A stretch of 54,557 nt of DNA from Actinomycetota bacterium (GTDB lineage: Bacteria; Actinomycetota; Actinomycetes; Nanopelagicales; Nanopelagicaceae). Both the position numbers and the translations under genes were made by a program. This document shows positions 18,142-27,539 of this stretch, in pieces (the stretch's first letter is position 1; each line of letters begins with the position of its first letter). The notes beneath the pieces are model-generated. The model had not been told where the DNA came from. It searched no databases and saw only the letters and a program-made list of their open reading frames with translations. The stretch is from NCBI GenBank assembly GCA_009726125.1, contig WLIT01000002.1, positions 1 through 54,557 on the forward strand, given 5' to 3'.

Positions 18142-21006
18142 ATGAGTTCGCTCCGTTCCAATTTCTCTGACCGCCATATCGGGCCAGATGCAAAACAAGT
18201 CCAATTTATGTTGGATGAGTTATCTGAGAAGGACTTGGAAGTATTTATTGCAAAGGTGGTTCCGGCGAATATTGCTTTGGCCCAGAAGATTTCTAGCGTT
18301 CTTCCAGAAGCAATTTCTGAAGTAGAAGCCTTATCGGAACTTCGGCAGTTAGCCTCAGAAAATAGAGTTGTTAAATCTTTAATTGGACTGGGTTATTACG
18401 GAACAATTACGCCACCAGTGATTTTACGAAATGTTTTGGAGAATGCGGCCTGGTACACCGCGTATACGCCTTATCAGCCGGAGATTAGTCAGGGAAGATT
18501 AGAAGCAATATTTGCTTTTCAAACAGTCGTAACTGATCTAACTGGATTGGATGTTGCGAATGCTTCAATGCTTGATGAAGCAACCGCTGCTGCAGAATCT
18601 ATGACTCTTGCCAGACGAGTGTGGCAGGGGAGTGATGATTCGATTTTTCTCGTCGATAGTGGTTTACACACTCAAATTAAGGCGGTTATTGCCACTCGTG
18701 CCGCACCGCTCGGTATAGAAATTGTAGAAATTGCACCGAATAAAAGTGAGATAAGCGCAATAACGAAGCCAATTTTTGGCGCCATTTTCGCGCAGGTTTC
18801 CAGCGATGGGGAAATTCGCGATCTAGTTGAGGCAATAGATTTGGTTCATTCGAATTCTGGTCTCGCAGTCATGGCTTGTGATCTATTAGCGCTAACTATT
18901 TTTAAGTCGGCTAAAGAGGTCGGGGCCGATGTCGCTATTGGTTCTGCTCAACGTTTTGGTGTTCCAATGGGCTTCGGCGGACCACACGCGGGATTTATGG
19001 CGGTACGAAACGGCTTAGAACGTTCTCTGCCGGGCAGATTAGTCGGGCAAAGTGTTGATTCACACGAAAACCCCGCACTCCGGTTAGCGTTGCAAACTCG
19101 TGAACAACATATCAGACGAGATAAAGCGACATCGAACATATGTACTGCTCAGGTTCTACTCGCCGTTATATCGGCGTTCTACGCGATGTGGCACGGACCG
19201 CAGGGTCTATCTGAGATTGCAAAACAAATACGTGGAAAATCTTTTGCACTTAGAAGCGCTCTTAAAGAACAGGGCTTAGGGGTACTGGATGGTGAAATAT
19301 TCGACACATTTATTATCGAAGGTGTCGATGCTAATTCGATTGCAAAGAGATTGTTTGAAGTAGGTTTCAACGTCAGAATCAGAAGCGCAGATTCATTAGG
19401 AATTACAATCGACGAAACGATTTCCGAAGAAGATCTACGAGTCATTTCTTCTGCCTTTGGAGCAAAATATTCCAGCGCTTTGGTACCTAATATTAAATTG
19501 GGTTTTGCTCGGGAAGGCAAATTTTTAGAACATCCACTGTTCAATACTTATCACTCTGAAACTTCGATGCTACGTTACCTAAGAAGCCTCGCTGATCGAG
19601 ACCTTGCTTTGGATCGAACAATGATCCCACTTGGTTCATGCACGATGAAACTAAATGCAACTACCGAGATGATTCCAGTAACCTGGCGTGAATTTTCGGA
19701 TCTACATCCATTTGCTCCAGCTGAACAGAGTATTGGCATTGGAAAAGTAATCGATCAACTTTCTTCTTGGTTGATATCGATAACTGGTTACGACGCAGTT
19801 TCCTTGCAGCCAAATGCGGGTTCTCAAGGGGAATTCGCCGGGTTATTAGCTATTCGGAATTACTTAGATTCCAAAGGCGAGCACGCGCGAAATATTTGCT
19901 TGATTCCTTCTAGCGCCCACGGTACTAATGCGGCAAGTGCGGTCATGGCGGGAATGCAGGTTGTCGTTATCGCTTGCGACGAGGAGGGAAATGTAAGTGT
20001 TGATGATCTAAAGCTGAAGATATCTGAATACCACGAAACTTTGGCAGCACTTATGGTTACGTATCCATCAACGCACGGAGTATTCGAGGAAGCAATCTCA
20101 AAAATTTGTGGACTCATCCATGCTGCTGGGGGACAGGTATATGTCGATGGTGCGAATTTAAATGCACTCGTCGGATTGGCGAAACCAGGGGAGTTTGGCG
20201 CAGATGTTTCACACCTAAATTTGCATAAAACATTCTGCATTCCTCATGGTGGGGGCGGACCAGGTGTAGGTCCCGTAATTGCCAAGGCTCATCTAGCGCC
20301 ATTCTTACCAAATCATCCGATGGATAAAACAAGTGGGCCTGTAACTGGGCCTGGTCCGGTTAGTTCGGCGCCATTTGGTTCTGCTGGAATTTTGCCTATT
20401 TCATGGAGTTACATTCGAATGATGGGCGGAGATGGATTAACCAAGGCAACACAGATTGCGATTTTGTCTGCAAATTACCTTGCCGCAAAGTTAGATCCCC
20501 ATTTCCCAGTTCTCTATCGCGGGAAGAATGGATATATCGCACACGAATGCATAATTGATTTGCGCGGCATAACTAAGGCAACGGGGGTTACCGTTGATGA
20601 CGTAGCTAAGCGTTTAATGGACCACGGCTTCCATGCACCAACAGTTAGTTTCCCGGTAGCTGGAACGATGATGATTGAGCCAACCGAGTCTGAAGATTTG
20701 CGCGAAATGGATAGATTCATCAATGCAATGGTTCTTATTCGCGCTGAGATTGCGGATATCGAAAAAGGGGAGTTAACCGTAGAAGAATCCCCGCTGCGAT
20801 TTGCTCCGCATACCAGCGCTGATTTACTTCGTAGCGATTGGGATCGAAAATATTCTAGAGAAGTCGGTGCCTTCCCATCTGGTACAAATTCTGAATTAGG
20901 AACGATTGGAAAATATTGGCCAACTGTTGGGCGTATTGATGGGGTTTACGGGGACAGGAACTTAGTTTGCTCATGTTTACCGATAAGCGAGCTCGCAATC
21001 AACTAG
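18142..21006 (+). CDS. gcvP: Glycine dehydrogenase (decarboxylating), P protein
   Basis: 954 residues from ATG 18142, with AAGGGGAG 7 bases upstream; the frame also allows TTG 18139. It is the single-chain P protein that decarboxylates glycine and loads the aminomethyl group on GcvH. The N-terminal half starts FSDRHIGPDAKQVQFML, with LDEATAAAESM. The C-terminal half binds PLP through Lys696 in HLNLHKTFCIPHGGGGPGVG. Length is typical. It is convergent with ppm1 across 34 bases with no clear terminator. The leader carries GCTTAGGTTTCAC. Confidence 0.97.
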   Translation: MSSLRSNFSDRHIGPDAKQVQFMLDELSEKDLEVFIAKVVPANIALAQKISSVLPEAISEVEALSELRQLASENRVVKSLIGLGYYGTITPPVILRNVLENAAWYTAYTPYQPEISQGRLEAIFAFQTVVTDLTGLDVANASMLDEATAAAESMTLARRVWQGSDDSIFLVDSGLHTQIKAVIATRAAPLGIEIVEIAPNKSEISAITKPIFGAIFAQVSSDGEIRDLVEAIDLVHSNSGLAVMACDLLALTIFKSAKEVGADVAIGSAQRFGVPMGFGGPHAGFMAVRNGLERSLPGRLVGQSVDSHENPALRLALQTREQHIRRDKATSNICTAQVLLAVISAFYAMWHGPQGLSEIAKQIRGKSFALRSALKEQGLGVLDGEIFDTFIIEGVDANSIAKRLFEVGFNVRIRSADSLGITIDETISEEDLRVISSAFGAKYSSALVPNIKLGFAREGKFLEHPLFNTYHSETSMLRYLRSLADRDLALDRTMIPLGSCTMKLNATTEMIPVTWREFSDLHPFAPAEQSIGIGKVIDQLSSWLISITGYDAVSLQPNAGSQGEFAGLLAIRNYLDSKGEHARNICLIPSSAHGTNAASAVMAGMQVVVIACDEEGNVSVDDLKLKISEYHETLAALMVTYPSTHGVFEEAISKICGLIHAAGGQVYVDGANLNALVGLAKPGEFGADVSHLNLHKTFCIPHGGGGPGVGPVIAKAHLAPFLPNHPMDKTSGPVTGPGPVSSAPFGSAGILPISWSYIRMMGGDGLTKATQIAILSANYLAAKLDPHFPVLYRGKNGYIAHECIIDLRGITKATGVTVDDVAKRLMDHGFHAPTVSFPVAGTMMIEPTESEDLREMDRFINAMVLIRAEIADIEKGELTVEESPLRFAPHTSADLLRSDWDRKYSREVGAFPSGTNSELGTIGKYWPTVGRIDGVYGDRNLVCSCLPISELAIN

Positions 21007-21040
21007 CGGGCTGGAGCAGATATTTCTGACATAATGTAGA

Positions 21041-21778
21041 TTATCGGCGATATATTCCCGTTATCGCACGCCCAATACCAAGCTTAGTTACATACCCGAA
21101 GGCCTCAATGGCTATTCCTAAGCTCATTTTCGACTCTCCGGCTATCCGTTCGATAAATGTAATTGGTACTTGAATCGACCCAGCACCTGCCGCATCAGCA
21201 GCCATTGCCATTTCAATCTGAAAACAATATCCAGTTGCATCCATATCTTTAAGCTTCAACGAATTTAGAAGTTCCGCACTGTAGATGCGAAATCCTCCAG
21301 TTAAATCATTTAGATCGATCCCAAGAGCCACTTTGGCATAACGAGTTCCGGTTTTAGAGAGCAATTGTCGCGACTTTGGCCAATTAACAACACAACCACC
21401 GGGCATCCAACGAGTTCCTAAAATCAACGCGTTGCTTGAAGATATCGCTGCAAACATTGCCGGCAGATCTTCTACGCGATGTGAACCATCGGCATCCATC
21501 GTAGCTATATGAGTGTATTGCGGATCTGCTAATACCTTAGAGAATCCCGCTCGATAAGCCGGACCGATACCACTCTTATTTGGACGTCGCAAAACATGGA
21601 CCCACGGTATCCGCAAATTTTCTACTATATCTGCAGTTTGATCTGGTGAATTATCATCTATTACAACTAGATCGAATTGATATTGCGAATTAGTCCGAAA
21701 GATAGTTAATTTACTAAGAAGTTCAACTATTGAAACCGCTTCATTATAAGTTGGTATCAGTATTGCTATTTTATTCAT
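21041..21778 (-). CDS. ppm1: Polyprenol monophosphomannose synthase (GT2)
   Basis: 245 residues of the dolichyl-phosphate mannosyltransferase family: ILIPTYNEAVSIVELL, VVIDDNSPDQTADIV, the metal-binding ATMDADGSH and LTGGFRIYSAELL. It transfers mannose from GDP-mannose to polyprenyl phosphate, the donor for lipoglycans and protein mannosylation. No transmembrane segment is seen, so it is a soluble, membrane-associated enzyme. Its ATG overlaps the lnt stop. In M. tuberculosis the same two activities form one fused protein; here they are separate coupled genes. Confidence 0.88.
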   Translation of the reverse strand: MNKIAILIPTYNEAVSIVELLSKLTIFRTNSQYQFDLVVIDDNSPDQTADIVENLRIPWVHVLRRPNKSGIGPAYRAGFSKVLADPQYTHIATMDADGSHRVEDLPAMFAAISSSNALILGTRWMPGGCVVNWPKSRQLLSKTGTRYAKVALGIDLNDLTGGFRIYSAELLNSLKLKDMDATGYCFQIEMAMAADAAGAGSIQVPITFIERIAGESKMSLGIAIEAFGYVTKLGIGRAITGIYRR

Positions 21779-23091
21779 CCAAGCAACCGATCAATGAAAG
21801 TTTTCTTGCTATTAAGTTCTAGATCTCCGACTAAAAAAGACTTTATATTCTCTCGAGTTTGGCTGAGCACTCGGCCATTATTATCGATAAATGCCGATAT
21901 TCCAATAGTAGAAACACTTAATATGTAACGAGAATGTTCGACCGCTCTGATTCGTGTGATGGCAAGTTGTTGTGCACTTTGAGCAGTATCTGAGAATGTC
22001 GCACTATTAGTCTGCACAATAAGCGCCTGTGAATTTAGTGCCATATCGCGAACCAAATCATCTTGAATTATTTCGTAACAAATAATTGGAGCTAATTTTG
22101 CACCTGAAATCGTGTGTACGACTCGTTCATTGCCAGACACGAAATCGTTAACGTTTCTGGCCAGTGGGCTCACTAACTCTGCTAATTTACGTAGAGGGAT
22201 ATATTCTCCGAAGGGTGTCAAACCGCGTTTAATATAAACACTTTCGCGAGTACCAGTTTTTGAGTACGCGATTGAGGCATTTTCCGGACTCCCTTCCCGT
22301 CGTTGTACCACGCCGGCGATAAGCGGTGTTTGCAACTCTTTTGTTAGAGAAGTTATATCTGCAGCAACTTCAGGAAATTGTCGGGGATCAATATCAATAG
22401 CATTTTCAGGCCACACTATTGCGTCATAGGTTTTTTGTGCGAATTCCCGAGTCGCATCGCGATGTAGATTAAATACCGCTTGCGCCCGAGAATTGAAATC
22501 CAAACCAACGCTTGGTGTATTGCCTTGTACGGCCAGTAGCCGAACCGAACCACTCCCCTGCGGATTATTAGGTATGAAATTGATTGCTATAAAGGCTATT
22601 GCAATAATCAATACTCTCTTAGCAGTAAATTCAATCAAAAGTGTGGCAACTAGAACCGTAAAGGCTGAAAGAGCTAAAACACCACCCAGGGAAACTATTG
22701 GCAAGGCCGGAGATTCGACTTGGCTAAATGCGATACGTGTCCAGCCGAATCCACCAAATGGAGCGCGCGCTCTAAATTCTTCCATAAGTAGCAAAGTTAT
22801 AGCGCTCCACCAAATACTGTGTGATCTTTTATAAATCCAACCGATTGGAATATAGAACAGCGCCTGTAGCGATGCGAGCAATAACCAAGGAAATGCACCA
22901 ACGTATTTCCCGCTCCAATGCAGGACGATTGCGTTCAAAATCAAACCAAAAATCAGACTATGCAGTATTGGTTTTGCACTGTTTCGTAGTTTTCTAAAGA
23001 AAAGGGCAAAGCCGAGAATCGCTAAATACCAGATAGCAATTGGTTCAAATGCAGCACTGACAAAAAAAGCTGCGATAAGTATGGTTACCAT
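21775..23091 (-). CDS. lnt: Apolipoprotein N-acyltransferase
   Basis: 438 residues. About six hydrophobic segments occupy residues 1-190, followed by an extracytoplasmic nitrilase domain. The catalytic triad equivalents are readable: Glu in IVWPENAID, Lys in YIKRGLTPFGEYIP and Cys in APIICYEIIQ. It adds the third acyl chain to the N-terminal Cys of lipoproteins, such as the FKBP lipoprotein at 29490. It overlaps both its neighbours by 4-7 bases, placing it in the helY-exonuclease-lnt-ppm1 run. Length is somewhat below that of enterobacterial Lnt. Confidence 0.9.
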   Translation of the reverse strand: MVTILIAAFFVSAAFEPIAIWYLAILGFALFFRKLRNSAKPILHSLIFGLILNAIVLHWSGKYVGAFPWLLLASLQALFYIPIGWIYKRSHSIWWSAITLLLMEEFRARAPFGGFGWTRIAFSQVESPALPIVSLGGVLALSAFTVLVATLLIEFTAKRVLIIAIAFIAINFIPNNPQGSGSVRLLAVQGNTPSVGLDFNSRAQAVFNLHRDATREFAQKTYDAIVWPENAIDIDPRQFPEVAADITSLTKELQTPLIAGVVQRREGSPENASIAYSKTGTRESVYIKRGLTPFGEYIPLRKLAELVSPLARNVNDFVSGNERVVHTISGAKLAPIICYEIIQDDLVRDMALNSQALIVQTNSATFSDTAQSAQQLAITRIRAVEHSRYILSVSTIGISAFIDNNGRVLSQTRENIKSFLVGDLELNSKKTFIDRLLG

Positions 23092-23984
23092 CCAAGAGCA
23101 GCAATCAATCTATCGACGCTTGTGCCTAGGCCATAATCTTTCTGGTATTGATAAATCTCATCCAAACTCTTAGGCCGCTTGGGCAGTTTAAGATCTAGTT
23201 CTGGAAGCGGTACATCGAGGGCACAATGAACCAATTTCGGCGCGATTTTTGCATAAGCGCTAGATTCCAACAATTTCTTTCGGGCGTTTGGTGTCAATCT
23301 CTCGTCAGAATTGTCAGCCGCAATCATTACATCTTCAAGATTTGTGAATTGTTTCGCAATGACAGCGGCACCTTTTTCACCGATTCCCCTAATCCCGGGC
23401 AAACCATCTGATGCATCACCTCTAATCATTGCGAAAAGGGCGTAACGCTCCCCCGGTATGTCATATTTGTCTGCGATCCATTTGAGATCGACATGATCAT
23501 GGTTTGAAATACCTTTAGCCAAATAAACGACAGATATCTTTCTAGCATCGTCAACTAGTTGGAAGAGGTCTCGATCACCCGTGACAATCTTGATTGGGCC
23601 CTTCTCTTTGACGGCATATGAAGCCATCACATCATCTGCCTCGTAGTCATCAACACCAACTAAGGGAATTCCGAAAGCTTCGAGCAAGTCGAGCAGAATG
23701 GGAATTTGTGGCCCCAAAGTGTCAGGCTCTTCCTCTTCACCCTCAACATCCAAACGATTCGCCTTGTATTCAGGAAACAATTCAACGCGCCAGCTTGGTC
23801 GCCAGTCCCCTTCGATACAAGCGACGATCCGATTTGGTTTATAAATATTCATCAAGCGCGCTGTCATATCTAAGTAGCCACGAATGGCATTTACTGGCTC
23901 ACCACTCGGTGAAAGCAGGGTGTCTGGCATTCCAAAATATGCGCGATACCAAAGTGAAGCGCTATCTAAGAGCATTAGGGTCAT
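23085..23984 (-). CDS. Stand-alone 5'-3' exonuclease (Pol I N-domain/FEN type)
   Basis: 299 residues related to the 5' nuclease domain of DNA polymerase I but without polymerase parts. It has the acidic metal-binding clusters LMLLDSASLWYRAY, VGVDDYEADDVMAS and KIVTGDRDLFQLV, and the helix-hairpin-helix GLPGIRGIGEKGAAVI. It likely removes RNA primers or flaps. The ATG overlaps the helY stop (ATGA); helY plus a nuclease of this type is also found together in mycobacteria (Rv2092c/Rv2090). Confidence 0.9.
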   Translation of the reverse strand: MTLMLLDSASLWYRAYFGMPDTLLSPSGEPVNAIRGYLDMTARLMNIYKPNRIVACIEGDWRPSWRVELFPEYKANRLDVEGEEEEPDTLGPQIPILLDLLEAFGIPLVGVDDYEADDVMASYAVKEKGPIKIVTGDRDLFQLVDDARKISVVYLAKGISNHDHVDLKWIADKYDIPGERYALFAMIRGDASDGLPGIRGIGEKGAAVIAKQFTNLEDVMIAADNSDERLTPNARKKLLESSAYAKIAPKLVHCALDVPLPELDLKLPKRPKSLDEIYQYQKDYGLGTSVDRLIAALGW

Positions 23985-26359
23985 ACAACTGCCCCTGCAT
24001 ATGCAATAACTCCACGATCTATTCGACTTAGAGCATCAGAAACTAATGGCGAAAGATGCGGAGAAGCGATTGCAATCTGTCGAAGTAAATCGATAATCTG
24101 TTTCATAGAGCGCACGAAATCTCCAACTGTTAACTCGGTTCCCTTTAAAATTGCTGTTAGGGAATGACCACTCGCCCATCTGTATGATGCCCAGCAAAAT
24201 CCGGCATCTGGTTCACGAATAGGTTCGAGCCCCAAATCTGTTTCAAGATCGTTAATTTCTACCCAAGTTTTAACCAAGTCAGCAAGCACATCTTCAACGT
24301 TACCTCTTGGCAATTTCGGTTGGCTCTCTTTGCGACTTTCGTGCACAAAGACCGAAACGATAGACACAAGTTCGGCCGCCGTCAATTGGCTAAAAGCCTC
24401 TCTTCGAATCATCTCGGCGATAAGTAAATCTGTTTCCCCATAGATCTTAGAGAGCAACTTTCCACTCGGAGTTATAACGTCATTTGAAAGGTAACCAAAT
24501 TTCTCGAGCATAATCTTGATTAAATCAAATCTTCTAGCAATTACGTGGGTGCGATTGGCTACCCGAGTTTTAAGTCCATCATTTTCGCGCTGCAACCTAT
24601 CGGCTCTTTCAGCAATACGGGCATGTGTTTCACGATCACTACAACCATGACAGGAATGATTTCGAAGAGCTTTACGAGCATCGGCAATCTTCTCCTCCTC
24701 AAACTCCCTAGCCTTACGTTTTTTAGTTGAGAGACCTTTCTCAAGTTCCTTGATCCCGAATCTAATCTGAGCATATTCCACGAAGTCACCAAGATGGCAA
24801 CTGATCTCAGATTCCAATTCTTTAATTGCTTCAGTATTGCGGTGAATCTGGCGAGCCAGACCTACAACTGCTTTATCTGCTTGAAATTGTGCAAATGAAG
24901 ATTCGAGTGAGGTTCGCGCTCGTTGTGCGCCAAATTGTGAGATTAGATTTATTGTCATGTTGTAAGTTGGTTTAAATGAACTTTTTAGAGGGTAGGTTCG
25001 AGTAGAAGCTAATCCCGCTGCTGATGCGCTATCGATATCTTTATTCCAAAGGATTACTGCATTTCCTTCGATATCAATTCCTCGGCGTCCAGCGCGTCCG
25101 GTTAACTGCGTGTACTCCCCCGGTGTTACCGAAACATGGGATTCACCATTCCACTTTGTTAATTTTTCTAATACGACGGTTCTTGCTGGCATGTTTATAC
25201 CTAAAGCCAGAGTTTCAGTTGCGAATACCGCCTTGATTAACCCTCTTTGAAATAACTCTTCTACGCACTCTTTAAATGCCGGCAAGAGACCAGCATGGTG
25301 AGCTGCGATTCCGCGCTCTAAAGAATCGACCCATTCGTGATATCCAAGGACAATCAAGTCATCTTCAGGCAACGTCTTTGTTTTTTCAGTAATCACTTGT
25401 CGAATTTCAGATCTTTCTTCGGCGTTAGTAAGCCTTAGCCCAGAAGCTACACATTGACGCACCGCGTTATCACACTGCGCTCTTGAAAAGATAAATGTTA
25501 TCGCTGGCAATAACCCCTCTCGGTCCAATTTTTCAATCACATCAGAACGACCAAGCGCCTTTATTGTCGGCGTTATCTGCGCGTTATCGCGCCATTGCTT
25601 CTTTCCTTGGCCTCCGCCATATCTGGTCTTCACGCTACGAAGTGATTCCTTCTCTAGCCTCAAAATTTCCGGATTTACCTTTGTGTTGGCCGAAAATAGA
25701 TCCAGCAATCGATTTCCAAAGAGCACATGTTGGTATAACGGGACCGGGCGGATTTCACTGACAATCACTTTCATCTCACCGCGAACTGTTTGGAGCCAAT
25801 CACCGAATTCCTCTGCGTTTGAAACTGTTGCCGAGAGCGCAGCGACTTGAATGCTTTCAGGCAAGTGAATCAAGATTTCTTCCCAAACGGCACCGCGAAA
25901 ACGATCTGCTAAATAATGAACTTCATCCATCACAACAAAACGCAGATCCGAGAGGGTTTTGGATGAGGAATAAATCATATTCCGCAAGACTTCGGTAGTC
26001 ATGATTACGATGGGGGCTTCAGAATTAATACTCGTGTCCCCTGTTAATAATCCGACGTTGCTTTCTCCGTACATTGCGCATAAATCTTGATACTTCTGAT
26101 TAGAGAGCGCCTTTATTGGCGTTGTGTAAAAGCACTTCTTTCCAGTGGTGATTGCTAGATGCGCGGCAAATTCGCCGACAATAGTTTTACCTGCTCCCGT
26201 AGGTGCCGCTACTAAGACAGATTTACCGCTCTCTAGGGCATGGCAACCTTGGATTTGAAATGAATCGATCTCGAATGGGTACCTAGCAATGAATGCGCTA
26301 GTAGCTGAGTGCGCACCTTTAACCTTAGCTTGAGCAAATCTCTCCGAAGGAGTCAACAT
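23981..26359 (-). CDS. helY: DEVH-box helicase HelY (Ski2/Mtr4-like)
   Basis: 792 residues from ATG 26359 (MLTPSERFAQ); an ATG at 26389 would add ten residues with an unlikely CLWC start. Superfamily 2 motifs: Walker A APTGAGKT (52-59), DEVH (145-148), ALSATVSNAEEFGDW and the late motif YTQLTGRAGRRGID. A later Cys/His stretch, HSCHGCSDRETH, recalls the HelY/Ski2 arch region. It is probably an RNA helicase in RNA turnover; the exact substrate is unproven. It is somewhat shorter than mycobacterial HelY. It follows tatC by 66 bases with no clear ribosome site. Confidence 0.9.
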   Translation of the reverse strand: MLTPSERFAQAKVKGAHSATSAFIARYPFEIDSFQIQGCHALESGKSVLVAAPTGAGKTIVGEFAAHLAITTGKKCFYTTPIKALSNQKYQDLCAMYGESNVGLLTGDTSINSEAPIVIMTTEVLRNMIYSSSKTLSDLRFVVMDEVHYLADRFRGAVWEEILIHLPESIQVAALSATVSNAEEFGDWLQTVRGEMKVIVSEIRPVPLYQHVLFGNRLLDLFSANTKVNPEILRLEKESLRSVKTRYGGGQGKKQWRDNAQITPTIKALGRSDVIEKLDREGLLPAITFIFSRAQCDNAVRQCVASGLRLTNAEERSEIRQVITEKTKTLPEDDLIVLGYHEWVDSLERGIAAHHAGLLPAFKECVEELFQRGLIKAVFATETLALGINMPARTVVLEKLTKWNGESHVSVTPGEYTQLTGRAGRRGIDIEGNAVILWNKDIDSASAAGLASTRTYPLKSSFKPTYNMTINLISQFGAQRARTSLESSFAQFQADKAVVGLARQIHRNTEAIKELESEISCHLGDFVEYAQIRFGIKELEKGLSTKKRKAREFEEEKIADARKALRNHSCHGCSDRETHARIAERADRLQRENDGLKTRVANRTHVIARRFDLIKIMLEKFGYLSNDVITPSGKLLSKIYGETDLLIAEMIRREAFSQLTAAELVSIVSVFVHESRKESQPKLPRGNVEDVLADLVKTWVEINDLETDLGLEPIREPDAGFCWASYRWASGHSLTAILKGTELTVGDFVRSMKQIIDLLRQIAIASPHLSPLVSDALSRIDRGVIAYAGAVV

Positions 26360-26425
26360 TAAACTGCACCACAAGCACGTACGTTGCATTTTCCGACAGC
26401 GGAAATAATGAAAATCAATACCTTT

Positions 26426-27202
26426 TTAACCGTCATTATTGACAGATCGTTTTCGTCTCGACTTATCAACTAAGAGAGCGATTCCGCCTGCCGCCAAATA
26501 AAGGATTGTTAGTGGAACGGCTAGGAAAAACATTGTGATTGGATCTCCTGTTGGTGTGGCGAGGGCAGAGAATAAAGTGATAGCAAATATCGCATAGCGC
26601 CATGGTTTTAAGATCGAGTGGCCACTTAATATACGAGCGAGATTGAGTGATACGAGAAATACCGGAAGTTCAAAAGCGATTCCAAAGACGAATATCAATT
26701 GCATAACAAAACTAAGATAGTCATCGAATTTCACTAAATTGGATAGCGAAGTGGGAGTAAAGCTTAGAAGGACATCAACTGCTATGGGCAGAACTAGATA
26801 ACCAGCAAATACCCCTATTGCGAAAAAAGGAACAGCGAATAGCACGAAAAAAATAGAATTTCGTTTCTCTCTCTTATGCAATCCGGGTGCAATGAAGGCC
26901 CAAAGTTGATACAGCCAAACAGGTGAAGCGATTAGAACTCCTAAAATTATTGAGAGTTTGAATTTGAGATCGATTGGACCCAAAACACCATTTATATAGA
27001 GAACCCCGCAGGTATTTGAGCCGGAATCTGTCGCCTGTTGGAGATCACATATTGGCGCCGCTAACCTATTTATTATGTTGTCGTAAAGAAACCAGCCAAC
27101 AAAGCTAGATAAACCAATAGCTAGAGCAGACTTGAAAAGGCGCTTGCGCAATTCATTAAAGTGAGAGAGCAATGGCATCGCTCTAGCCGAATCTCTCTTC
27201 AT
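26426..27202 (-). CDS. tatC: Sec-independent translocase subunit TatC
   Basis: 258 residues with six hydrophobic segments. The N-terminal signature PLLSHFNELRKRLFKSA is the TatC cytoplasmic motif that recognises the twin-arginine signal, and SFTPTSLSNLVKFDDYLSFV is the conserved periplasmic loop and third-helix region. The C-terminus is basic and cytoplasmic (DKSRRKRS). It works with TatA encoded 28 bases upstream. The order tatA-tatC-helY is conserved in actinobacteria. Confidence 0.95.
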   Translation of the reverse strand: MKRDSARAMPLLSHFNELRKRLFKSALAIGLSSFVGWFLYDNIINRLAAPICDLQQATDSGSNTCGVLYINGVLGPIDLKFKLSIILGVLIASPVWLYQLWAFIAPGLHKREKRNSIFFVLFAVPFFAIGVFAGYLVLPIAVDVLLSFTPTSLSNLVKFDDYLSFVMQLIFVFGIAFELPVFLVSLNLARILSGHSILKPWRYAIFAITLFSALATPTGDPITMFFLAVPLTILYLAAGGIALLVDKSRRKRSVNNDG

Positions 27203-27229
27203 TTGATTTCCAACCAGATATCGTAAAAA

Positions 27230-27424
27230 TTACGAGTCGGACTTTGTAGCGTCGCCTTTGTCGTCTTTGTCGCTTTTGTCGTTGCCATCCTTCATCTCGC
27301 TCTTAAATATTTTCAGCGATTTTGCAATCGATTTAGCTGAATCAGGCAACTTCTTAGCACCGAATAAAAGAACGAACACAACTGCAACTATGACGAAATG
27401 CCAACCTTCAAGTCCGCGTAGCAT
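27230..27424 (-). CDS. tatA: Sec-independent translocase subunit TatA
   Basis: 64 residues. It has a short N-terminal membrane helix ([20 protein letters not shown]), then the amphipathic helix [17 protein letters not shown] and a highly charged Lys/Asp-rich tail ([10 protein letters not shown]) built from repeated short codon runs. The FGAKKLP hinge is diagnostic. It oligomerises to form the passage for folded Tat substrates. GAGGAAGAG is a good ribosome site 3 bases before the ATG. No tatB is seen nearby, as is common in this phylum. Confidence 0.93.
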   Translation of the reverse strand: MLRGLEGWHFVIVAVVFVLLFGAKKLPDSAKSIAKSLKIFKSEMKDGNDKSDKDDKGDATKSDS

Positions 27425-27451
27425 CTTCTCTTCCTCGCTTCTGTTAGATCC

Positions 27452-27479
27452 TTGATAGAGCCTGATAATGCTGGTTCAA
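27452..27479 (-). promoter_or_regulatory. Possible promoter for tatA-tatC
   Basis: In the 115-base gap between pafC and tatA, reading on the minus strand, TTGAAC (27474-27479) and TATCAA (27452-27457) are separated by 16 bases. This would give a leader of about 20 bases with the ribosome site inside it. The match is moderate and based on motif only. If real, the Tat genes can be expressed apart from pafBC. Confidence 0.3.
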
Positions 27480-27539
27480 ATACTAGTTCCAAATCTGCTC
27501 CCTAGCCCAAATTAACTGCAGGAACCCTCCCGAATAACC

